DNA from: Pseudoflavitalea sp. G-6-1-2
Lineage (GTDB): Bacteria > Bacteroidota > Bacteroidia > Chitinophagales > Chitinophagaceae
NCBI RefSeq assembly: GCF_012927185.1
Contig: NZ_JABBGB010000002.1
Coordinates: 186,001 to 250,000 of the forward strand
Length of the DNA stretch: 64,000 bases
Direction: 5' to 3'
Part shown: in pieces, positions 17,383 through 24,869 of the stretch
Numbering within the stretch: the stretch's first letter is position 1
How the letters are laid out: each line of letters begins with the position of its first letter
The notes under the pieces: generated by a model
The model's database searches: none
Seen by the model: only the letters and a program-made list of their open reading frames with translations
Told to the model about the DNA's origin: nothing
Program-made: the position numbers and the translations under genes

Positions 17383-20300
17383 TTAGAACTTGATGTTTAC
17401 GCCGATGGAGGTTACTTTGGTGAACGGGTAAGTTTGTTCATCCTGTCTCTGCCATCCTTCTTCAGGATCGAAGGAATTGTTCCATGTTCCTTTTGAAATG
17501 GTGAAGAGATCCTGTCCGCTCAGATACACTCTGGCGCTGCTGAGACGGAGTTTTTTGCAGAGTTCACCAGGTAAATTGTATCCTACTGTGATCACTTTGA
17601 AACGCAGATAAGCGAGGTTGTTGATCCGCATGCTGCTCGACTGCCAGTTGTAGTTGTAAATATTGTCGAAGCCCACTGCACCGGGAATCAGGCGAGGATA
17701 CTGTGCTCCGGTATTTTCCGGCGTCCAGGATTTGCCATAGAAATAATCGAGCGGCTGAAAGTAAATGGCGCTCATGGGTGTAGCGAATGATCCGGTACGC
17801 ATGTTCACCTGTTTGCCTACGCCTTGTATCAGTACATTCAGGTCGAATGCGCCGTAAGCGAGACTGATATTGGACGAATAAGTGTATCGTGGCAACACGG
17901 TTCCGAGATATTTCAGATCACCTTTCGATCCTTTAGTGGGATCGCCGTAGGGCGTGAGTTTTCCATCTCCGTCGATGTCTTTGAACATCATATCTCCTAC
18001 TCCGATATTGGAAGGCACATTGCCGAGTTGTTTGTAAGCAGCCAGCTGCTCTGCATTCTGGATGATGCCGTTTGCTTCGTATCCGAAATAGCTGTTGATG
18101 GGATAACCTTTGTGCGTGTAGTTGAGTCCCATGCTCAGTACGTCGTTGCCTTTCAGTTCAATCAGTTTGTTATTGATATCGCTGAGCATAGCGGTAACGC
18201 TGTAGCGGAATTTGCCGATCTGATCTTTCCAGCCGAGTGTGAACTCAAATCCTTTGGTGGAAAGCACTCCAAGGTTTTGTGTGGGTGCACTGCCACCGAG
18301 TGTAGCAGGCACCTGCACATTCACCAGCATGTTCTTGTTCTTTTTTTCGTAGATGTCGAGGCTACCGGTGAGGCGGTTGTCGAGGAATCCGAAATCGATG
18401 CCGAGGTTGGTGGTCTCCAGTGTTTCCCATGTTCTGGTGGTGGAAGCGATTTCCGAAACTGCACCCGGTGTTTTGGTGTTGGGACTGCCGAGTGGATAAC
18501 TGCCACCTACTGAGATCAGCGGAATGTAGCCGTAGTTGCTGAATGCTCCGATCTCCTGATTGCCCGATTGTCCCCACGATGCACGCAGCTTCAGGTGGCT
18601 CAGCCATTTGAGACGCTCCATGAATTTTTCCTGCGTGATGGTGTATGCAGCCATCACAGCGGGGAATGCCGCGCTCCAGCGTTTGTCTGGTGAGAACTTG
18701 GAGCTGCCGTCTACACGGATGGTTGCATCGAGGAACAGTTTGTTGTCGTATGCATAAGTGAACCTGCTGAAGTAGGAAGCCAGCGCCCAGTCTGTGTTTC
18801 CGCCACCGATACCCATGTAGTCTGCCTTGGTTTTATCGGCGAGATTGAGGGTGAAGATCTCATTACCCACGAAATTGGAGCCGGTTACTTCGATATTCTC
18901 TTTCTGGAATTTTTCGAGTGAAGTACCTGCCATCAGACTCAGCTGGTGAACATTGGCAATGGTTCTTCCATATTCGATAAAGCCCGAATACGTATGGTAG
19001 ATGTCTTTCTGACTCAGGTAGTAGGCGGAGTTCAGCGGGTTTCTTTGTCCCTGCAGTCCACCTTCGTAATTATAGAGATCGAAAGTACGGGTAATGGCTT
19101 TGTCGTTGTAGTTGTTGATATTGATGCCGGCGAGGCCCGTTACTTTCAGTCCTTTGACGATCTCGGCATCCATTTTTACGTTGAACGAAAAATTATTGCT
19201 GCCGTATTTTCTTGTGCCGCCTTCATCGAGCTGCTGTGCCGGGTTTACGTATCCCTGATATGTGTAATACTGTCCCAGCGGGTTATGCAGCGGAATGAAG
19301 TTGAAAGTGCGTGGCAGGTTCGACATCATGTCTTTCCACAGCGTTGGTTCCGTTACTTCTTCGTACACGTAGCTGTTGCGGGTCTGCACATTGATCTTGT
19401 TCAGGATCTTGAAATCGTAGTTCATGCGCAGGTTGTAGCGATCTGCATGATTGCTGCCGTATTTGAAAACGCCATTGTCTTTAAGGTATCCACCGGAGAA
19501 AAGATACGCGCTGTTCTCTCCGCCACCGGTTACGCTAATGTTATGCGATTGCTGCATGGCATTGCCGTAGAGGATATCGTTCCAGTTATTGTCTGTATAA
19601 AAACCGGGGTAATCGTGCAGGTAGGTAACCCATCCTTTATCGGGATCGGGTGCTGCTTTGTCTTTGATCTTTTTGAATACTTCATCAGACACACCGGGCA
19701 GTCCTACATTGGTGAGCGACTCATGCGTCATTTCAGCGAATTGTTGGGTGGTGGTTACCTTCTTGAGATAAGAAGGTGTTTTACGGCCAACGTTGCCGGA
19801 ATAGTTTACAGTGGGTGCACCGCTCTTGCCTCTTTTGGTGGTAACGAGAATAACGCCATCGGCAGCGCGTGCTCCGTAGATGGAAGCGGCGGCATCTTTG
19901 AGAACAGTAAGATTTGCGATGTCGTCCGGATTAATGGAATTGAGATCGCCCGCTACTCCATCGATGAGGATGAGCGGCTTGTTTCCGTTCACGGATGAGT
20001 AGCCGCGGATCTGCAGATCGTAACCCTGACTGCCGGGAGCGCCACTTCCGCGCATTACGGTGAGTCCGGGTATGGCTCCCTGCAAAGCAGTAGCGGTGTT
20101 CACGATAGGACGTGATTCGAAAGCTTTATTGTCTATCTGTGAGATAGCTCCTGTAACAGAGGATTTGGTTTTGTTGGCGTATCCAACAACAACGATCTCT
20201 TTGAGAGAAGCGTTCTTGTCTTTGAGATACACATTGATGGTGCTGCGGCCCGCAATGATCTCTTCTTTTGCAGCGAGGCCTACGTAATTGAATACAAGCA

Positions 20301-20586
20301 CACCCTGCCTTGCAGCAACGGGAATGGAGAATGTTCCATCTTCTTTGGAAGTAGTGCCTGTACCCGATCCTTTCAGTTGAATGCTCACGCCGGACAGCGG
20401 AGCACCTGCATTGTCGTACACGGTGCCCGTTACACGGAGCGAATCTTGCCTGAAAAAATTGTTGTGTTCGGGAGGAGTTGAAGGGGCTGCCTGTAATGAG
20501 GCAGATGCAAGCAGCAGAGAAAAGAACATACCGGCAGCAGTTCCGATGATGCATCCTTTTCCGCTTTCTGGCAGTTGTTGGTTCAT
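17383..20586 (-). CDS. SusC/RagA-family TonB-dependent transporter
   Basis: 1067 residues. A signal peptide is followed by a carboxypeptidase-regulatory-like domain (VTGTVYDNAGAPLSGVSI), the TonB box/plug region (KEIVVVGYA, then QIRGYSSVNGNKPLILIDG) and the plug motif LKDAAASIYGARAADGVILVTT, then a large beta-barrel ending in a C-terminal Phe. It imports oligosaccharides with the SusD partner downstream. ATG 20586 is chosen because it gives a normal signal peptide, and the longer frame would run into the promoter. A -7 box lies at 20628-20635. Confidence 0.95.
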   Translation of the reverse strand: MNQQLPESGKGCIIGTAAGMFFSLLLASASLQAAPSTPPEHNNFFRQDSLRVTGTVYDNAGAPLSGVSIQLKGSGTGTTSKEDGTFSIPVAARQGVLVFNYVGLAAKEEIIAGRSTINVYLKDKNASLKEIVVVGYANKTKSSVTGAISQIDNKAFESRPIVNTATALQGAIPGLTVMRGSGAPGSQGYDLQIRGYSSVNGNKPLILIDGVAGDLNSINPDDIANLTVLKDAAASIYGARAADGVILVTTKRGKSGAPTVNYSGNVGRKTPSYLKKVTTTQQFAEMTHESLTNVGLPGVSDEVFKKIKDKAAPDPDKGWVTYLHDYPGFYTDNNWNDILYGNAMQQSHNISVTGGGENSAYLFSGGYLKDNGVFKYGSNHADRYNLRMNYDFKILNKINVQTRNSYVYEEVTEPTLWKDMMSNLPRTFNFIPLHNPLGQYYTYQGYVNPAQQLDEGGTRKYGSNNFSFNVKMDAEIVKGLKVTGLAGININNYNDKAITRTFDLYNYEGGLQGQRNPLNSAYYLSQKDIYHTYSGFIEYGRTIANVHQLSLMAGTSLEKFQKENIEVTGSNFVGNEIFTLNLADKTKADYMGIGGGNTDWALASYFSRFTYAYDNKLFLDATIRVDGSSKFSPDKRWSAAFPAVMAAYTITQEKFMERLKWLSHLKLRASWGQSGNQEIGAFSNYGYIPLISVGGSYPLGSPNTKTPGAVSEIASTTRTWETLETTNLGIDFGFLDNRLTGSLDIYEKKNKNMLVNVQVPATLGGSAPTQNLGVLSTKGFEFTLGWKDQIGKFRYSVTAMLSDINNKLIELKGNDVLSMGLNYTHKGYPINSYFGYEANGIIQNAEQLAAYKQLGNVPSNIGVGDMMFKDIDGDGKLTPYGDPTKGSKGDLKYLGTVLPRYTYSSNISLAYGAFDLNVLIQGVGKQVNMRTGSFATPMSAIYFQPLDYFYGKSWTPENTGAQYPRLIPGAVGFDNIYNYNWQSSSMRINNLAYLRFKVITVGYNLPGELCKKLRLSSARVYLSGQDLFTISKGTWNNSFDPEEGWQRQDEQTYPFTKVTSIGVNIKF

Positions 20587-20627
20587 AAGCGTGAATGTTT
20601 CGGTTTGAATCAGCAAATCGTTTGGAA

Positions 20628-20635
20628 CAAAATTA
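20628..20635 (-). promoter_or_regulatory. -7 promoter box for the SusC operon
   Basis: The minus strand reads TAATTTTG, a perfect TAnnTTTG. No TTTG is seen at the -33 position. Instead an ATGGAC repeat lies there, which fits an activator-dependent promoter. Confidence 0.5.
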
Positions 20636-20656
20636 ACCGGACACTCAATTTTAAAA

Positions 20657-20686
20657 ATGGACAGTAATTCTAAAATGATGGACTAT
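20657..20686. promoter_or_regulatory. Probable AraC operator: two direct ATGGAC repeats 21 bp apart
   Basis: ATGGAC begins at 20657 and again at 20678, two helical turns apart, and both are followed by a similar A+T-rich tract ending in ATTCTAA. The second copy is inside the 10-mer GATGGACTAT (20677-20686), which recurs at 21628-21637 and 22988-22997. With the -7 box at 20628 the repeats sit near -38 and -60 of the SusC start, as AraC-type activators bind. Confidence 0.6.
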
Positions 20687-20723
20687 ATTCTAATGCTTTC
20701 ACTTATTATTGTACACGAAAACG

Positions 20724-21626
20724 ATGCCTGCTATGATGGAAAAGAAAAAAGATGGATTCCAGGGACAGAAAGCGATAGTGCTTCCTGCCAGCATCACATT
20801 GCAGTATTGTCATAAGAATCCGGTGATAGCAGGAGCTTATATCACTGATATCGGATACTATCCCAAGGCCCGGTTCCACTACAGAGTAAGGCAAAAGGGG
20901 ATCGATCAGCATATACTGGTGTACAATACAGAAGGCGAAGGATGGGTGGAGATCGGCGATGAAAAATATGAGATCCATCCGGGAGATTTCTTCATTGTTC
21001 CTGCCGGCAGGAACAATTGTTATGCGGCCGATGAAAAGAAACCATGGACAATCTACTGGATACATTTCAAAGGGGCTGTGGCAGATGCAGCAGTGAAATC
21101 TTTCTGGACAAAAACAGGATCATGGAAAGGCAGTGTGCGTTTCAATCAGCAGCGCATTGCACTCTTCGACAATATGTACAAACATCTCGAGCGTGGATAC
21201 GGGCAGGACAATCTCACTTTTGTGAACATGATGCTCCCGCATTTTCTTTCATCTTTCTTCTTTGATGTGTTCAATGATACAGATGAAGAAGATGGCTCGC
21301 AGGATATCGTTAATCGTTCCATTCTTTACATGCAGGAAAATATCCGGGAAACGCTGAGTCTCGAGAATCTGGCGGCGCAGGTGAATGTATCGGTATCACA
21401 TTATTCAAATCTGTTCAGAAAGAAATCGGGCTTCTCTCCTATTGAATATTTTAATCATCTGAAAATTCAGAAAGCCTGTCAGTACCTGCAGTTCACGGAT
21501 CTTCGGATAAAGGAGATAGCGGGAAATATCGGCGTGGAAGATCCTTATTATTTCTCCCGGTTATTTACCAAAGTGATGAGCATATCACCCAAAGAATACA
21601 GGGCGAGGTTTAACTATAAAATGTAA
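20724..21626 (+). CDS. AraC-family transcriptional regulator of the PUL
   Basis: About 300 residues. An N-terminal cupin sugar-sensing domain (GEGWVEIGDEKYEIHPGDFF, then IVPAGRNN) is followed by a C-terminal double helix-turn-helix (ENLAAQVNVSVSHYSNLFRK and IAGNIGVEDPYYFSRLFTK, with SPKEYR). It is divergent from the SusC gene and directly precedes the MFS porter and the glycosidase. It probably senses a sugar released by the locus and activates it through the GATGGACTAT sites. ATGs at 20724, 20733 and 20736 are all possible starts. Confidence 0.92.
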   Translation: MPAMMEKKKDGFQGQKAIVLPASITLQYCHKNPVIAGAYITDIGYYPKARFHYRVRQKGIDQHILVYNTEGEGWVEIGDEKYEIHPGDFFIVPAGRNNCYAADEKKPWTIYWIHFKGAVADAAVKSFWTKTGSWKGSVRFNQQRIALFDNMYKHLERGYGQDNLTFVNMMLPHFLSSFFFDVFNDTDEEDGSQDIVNRSILYMQENIRETLSLENLAAQVNVSVSHYSNLFRKKSGFSPIEYFNHLKIQKACQYLQFTDLRIKEIAGNIGVEDPYYFSRLFTKVMSISPKEYRARFNYKM

Positions 21627-21627
21627 A

Positions 21628-21637
21628 ATAGTCCATC
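21628..21637 (-). promoter_or_regulatory. GATGGACTAT site upstream of the MFS gene
   Basis: The minus strand carries an exact copy of the 10-mer found at 20677-20686, ending 30 bases before the MFS start. A GATGGA copy on the same strand lies next to it (21641-21646). Confidence 0.55.
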
Positions 21638-21667
21638 CCTTCCATCGGATATTGCATTTTTTGCCTG

Positions 21668-22984
21668 ATGGAAGAAAATAACTTTGTGCAGCAACAACGA
21701 TTTCAGGCCTCACAAACTAACAGCTATATGAATCGCCAACCCGCCTACCCCATGTTGATCAGTATCGTGGCTGCCCTCGGTGGACTGCTCTTCGGTTTTG
21801 ATTTTGCTATCTTCTCAGGAACTATTCCTTTCTTACAACCACATTTTGGATTATCGGATGCAGAGCTGGGATTTACCAGCAGCTCGATCTATATCGGATG
21901 TATTGCAGGTAGTTTGAGTACAGGGTATCTGGCAGACAGATTCGGCAGAAAGATGCCGTTGATCGCATCAGCAGTGATCTTCGCCATCTCGGCTGTTGCA
22001 ATGGGACTGGCAAGTACGAATGCAAATCTCATTATTGCACGTGTTGTTGCAGGGGCGGCTGTGGGAGCGGCTTCTATGTTGTCTCCACTGTACATTGCGG
22101 AGATATGTCCGGCCCATATACGCGGAAGAATGGTGTCGGTAAATCAACTGGCGATTGTGGTAGGCATATTGCTGGCATATGTGAGCAGTTACCTGCTGGC
22201 TGATCAGACAAATAACTGGAGGTGGATGTTTGCTTCGGCAGCATTGCCTGCAACGATATTCTTTGTATCTGCATTGTTTCTTCCGGAGAGTCCGCGATGG
22301 TTGCAGCAACGTGGGCAGACAAAATCAAATACAGAAAAATCTTCTCTTGCTGCGCTCGTAAAACCGGGTATGCTGCTGATAGTTGGAGTTGGTGTAACAG
22401 TGGCGGTGTTTCAACAGATCTCCGGAGCCAATGTGGTGTTCGTATATGCACCGATCATTTTTGCAAAGGCAGGAATGGATGTGAGCAATCAGTTGTTTCA
22501 GCAGGTACTGATCGGGTTGGTGAATCTGGTATTCACACTGCTTTCGATGCGATTGGTAGATAAGATCGGAAGACGCAGTCTGCTGCTGATCGGAAGCATC
22601 GGCATGAGTATTATGCTGGCAGCCATTGCAGGTGCCTTCTACTTCAATCTGCTGCAGGGCCCGCTGGTGACTATTCTGGTGTTGATATTGATTGCGATTT
22701 ATGCCACTACCCTAGCACCGGTGACCTGGGTGTTGATTGCAGAAATATTTCCAAATGCTATCCGTGGTGTGGCAGTGTCTGTGGCAACAACAGCCTTGTG
22801 GGTGGCGTGTTTTGGAGTGGTGTATCTGTTTCCGGTGCTCACCAGTTATTTCGGGGATAAAGCCTATTATAATTTCCTTGTATTCGCATTCATTTGTTTA
22901 GTATATTTTCTGTTCATATTGAAGTATGTACCTGAAACCAAGGGCAAGACGCTTGAAGAAATTGAAGCGAAATTGTTAGCATAG
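21668..22984 (+). CDS. MFS sugar porter (sugar/proton symporter family)
   Basis: 438 residues of the sugar porter family with 12 hydrophobic segments. Marks are GGLLFGFDFAIFSG in TM1, ADRFGRK after TM2, PESPRWL after TM6, DKIGRRSLLLIG in the second half and PETKGKTLEEIE at the end. It carries a monosaccharide across the inner membrane, probably the galactose or other sugar freed by the PUL enzymes. A second ATG at 21728 would remove a 20-residue polar tail. It lies 41 bases after the AraC gene. Confidence 0.92.
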   Translation: MEENNFVQQQRFQASQTNSYMNRQPAYPMLISIVAALGGLLFGFDFAIFSGTIPFLQPHFGLSDAELGFTSSSIYIGCIAGSLSTGYLADRFGRKMPLIASAVIFAISAVAMGLASTNANLIIARVVAGAAVGAASMLSPLYIAEICPAHIRGRMVSVNQLAIVVGILLAYVSSYLLADQTNNWRWMFASAALPATIFFVSALFLPESPRWLQQRGQTKSNTEKSSLAALVKPGMLLIVGVGVTVAVFQQISGANVVFVYAPIIFAKAGMDVSNQLFQQVLIGLVNLVFTLLSMRLVDKIGRRSLLLIGSIGMSIMLAAIAGAFYFNLLQGPLVTILVLILIAIYATTLAPVTWVLIAEIFPNAIRGVAVSVATTALWVACFGVVYLFPVLTSYFGDKAYYNFLVFAFICLVYFLFILKYVPETKGKTLEEIEAKLLA

Positions 22985-22987
22985 GTA

Positions 22988-22997
22988 GATGGACTAT
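22988..22997 (+). promoter_or_regulatory. GATGGACTAT site upstream of the glycosidase gene
   Basis: Exact copy of the 10-mer of the AraC/SusC region, 33 bases before the ATG at 23031. It contains the ATG of a possible longer start (22989), which is a further reason to prefer 23031. Confidence 0.55.
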
Positions 22998-23030
22998 CAA
23001 CTTCATTCATCATCAATAATTCTTTCTGCA

Positions 23031-24380
23031 ATGTTAAAACCTGCCTTGTTCTTTTTTGCGGCCATAAGTTTTGCTGGCAATGCAATTGCTCAGCAACAAA
23101 ACGATAAAGTGGTTACCCAAAGAACAATCAACGACCCTTTAAATGAACCTTCACTGGTTGAAGCCCGGAAAAAAGTAATTTCTTATTTGTTAGCGTCTGG
23201 TCCTGTAAAACAAATGGCTGAAAAGCTGATCAGCAGCGGTTTTACAGCAGGTGATGGATATGGTGAAGTGTGGATCAGGGATCTCAATACTTTCATCGAT
23301 GTGGCCTGTGAAGTGAACGACCGGCAAATCATCAAAAAACATCTGCTCACCTTTCTGAAGTTTCAGCAAGCCGATGGTGGTATTCTCGATGGATACATAC
23401 CCATTGCAAAAGCAGGAGGCGGCTACAAATATTATCACTCTGGGCTTGCGCCTGAATATGCAGGACATAAGAACACAGTAGAAACAGATCAGGAAACATC
23501 GCTGGTGCAGGCGATCGCAAAGTACATCCGCAACACAAAAGATAAATCGATACTCACTGATACTGTAAATGGAAAAACAGTTCAGCAGGGATTGGAAGAT
23601 GCCCTGAACTTCCTCATTCAAAAAAGATGGACTGAAAAATACGGCCTGATCTGGGGAGCCACCACCGTTGACTGGGGCGATGTTCAGCCCGAACACGACT
23701 GGGGAGTGGAACTCGACAGCAGCTCACATCTCACCATCGATATCTACGATAATGCGATGTTTGTGATTGCGATCAATGATTTGCTGGAGATCGGCAAGCT
23801 CTCTGGAAAACAGCGCGGTTACTGGAAAAACATCAAAGAGAAACTGAGCACCAATATCAGGCAACATCTCTGGGACAGTAAGAATCAGAAATTTGTTCCG
23901 CATATTTATTTGAATGGATCGCCCTTCCCTGCTTCATTTGATGAGAATGCAATTTACTATCATGGCGGAACTGCGATCGCCATCGAAGCAGGATTGCTGA
24001 GCAAGCAGGAAATAAAAACATCTTACCTGAAAATGCAGGAGAATGTAAAAGCTGCAAACGCAGCAACAATCGGACTGACTATTTACCCGGTATATCCCGA
24101 GGGGTATTTCAAAAATAAAGGTATGGGACCATGGAGTTACCAGAATGGTGGCGACTGGACATGGTTTGGTGGTCGAATGGTGCAGCAGCTGCTCCGGAAC
24201 GATATGCTGAATTATGCGTTGGATGCGTTGCAGCCGATGTTGGATCGTGTGATAAAGAACAATGGGTTTTATGAGTGGTATACTCCGGCAAATGAGCCCA
24301 AGGGGTCATCGAGCTTCAGAGGTGAAGCGGGTGTTTTGTGGACGGTGATCAGAGAAATGGAAAAGAAAATAAAGAAGTAG
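23031..24380 (+). CDS. Secreted six-hairpin glycosidase (glycogen-debranching-like)
   Basis: 449 residues with a signal peptide (MLKPALFFFAAISFAGNAIA). The protein is an (alpha/alpha)6 barrel of the broad GH15/GH37/GH63/debranching type: EVWIRDLNTF, TVETDQETSLVQA, WGATTVDWGD and NGGDWTWFGGRM are the conserved patches, with candidate acidic residues in WIRD and VETDQE. I cannot assign a CAZy family from sequence alone. It follows the sugar porter gene and has the shared GATGGACTAT site in front, so it should act with the GH59-like enzyme of this locus. Confidence 0.82.
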   Translation: MLKPALFFFAAISFAGNAIAQQQNDKVVTQRTINDPLNEPSLVEARKKVISYLLASGPVKQMAEKLISSGFTAGDGYGEVWIRDLNTFIDVACEVNDRQIIKKHLLTFLKFQQADGGILDGYIPIAKAGGGYKYYHSGLAPEYAGHKNTVETDQETSLVQAIAKYIRNTKDKSILTDTVNGKTVQQGLEDALNFLIQKRWTEKYGLIWGATTVDWGDVQPEHDWGVELDSSSHLTIDIYDNAMFVIAINDLLEIGKLSGKQRGYWKNIKEKLSTNIRQHLWDSKNQKFVPHIYLNGSPFPASFDENAIYYHGGTAIAIEAGLLSKQEIKTSYLKMQENVKAANAATIGLTIYPVYPEGYFKNKGMGPWSYQNGGDWTWFGGRMVQQLLRNDMLNYALDALQPMLDRVIKNNGFYEWYTPANEPKGSSSFRGEAGVLWTVIREMEKKIKK

Positions 24381-24411
24381 TATTTATTGATAAGCAAGCA
24401 TTGTTAGAGGA

Positions 24412-24438
24412 ATGGGCCCGGATTATCGGGCCCATTTT
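24412..24438 (+). terminator. Terminator after the glycosidase gene
   Basis: ATGGGCCCG pairs with CGGGCCCAT around the loop GATTAT, followed by a short T-tract. It closes the plus-strand arm of the PUL. Confidence 0.8.
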
Positions 24439-24869
24439 GTATTCAGGATGTTTTGAATGACAACTAGTCTTCACAGTTACCAGCGAGATAACGCAGTTAA
24501 ATAATTAATATTTATTTTAAATCAGCATAATTGTTAATTTGCCTAAATTAGCGTTCTGGAACATTACCATTGAACCTAATCTGATTCGTTGTGAATAACA
24601 CTTTAAGCCTAACCCCAACGGCAGTCTGTGCTACAACTGCTGTACAGGAGATTTCTCCTGCATTGAAACTACACTCAGCATTCCCTCTACTATTTACTGG
24701 CCATATCAAAAAACAACTTCCATTGCTGATGGTGTGACTTCCTTTTTCAATAAACAGGAATTAGCGCTATACAGTTATCGGTATTAAAACAGATTTCTAT
24801 TACTTCTGGATATCCTGAGTTATTTACGGGTGTCCCGGAAAGTTGTTTATTAAATTAAGTTTTACTTCT
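24439..24869. other. A+T-rich intergenic region, possible gene remnant
   Basis: 431 bases with no supported gene. The stretch 24599-24784 on the plus strand is open for 62 codons without a start codon. Its translation contains a Cys-rich patch (LCYNCCTGDFSC) and looks protein-like, so it could be a decayed gene. The first 150 bases are very A+T-rich and probably hold the promoter for the large gene at 24870; no exact TAnnTTTG box was found. Confidence 0.35.

Noticed and set aside
18946-19998. A 350-codon open frame on the plus strand opposite the first SusC gene
   Set aside because: It lies entirely opposite a clear SusC gene, and its translation has no domain. Long antisense frames are common opposite such codon use.
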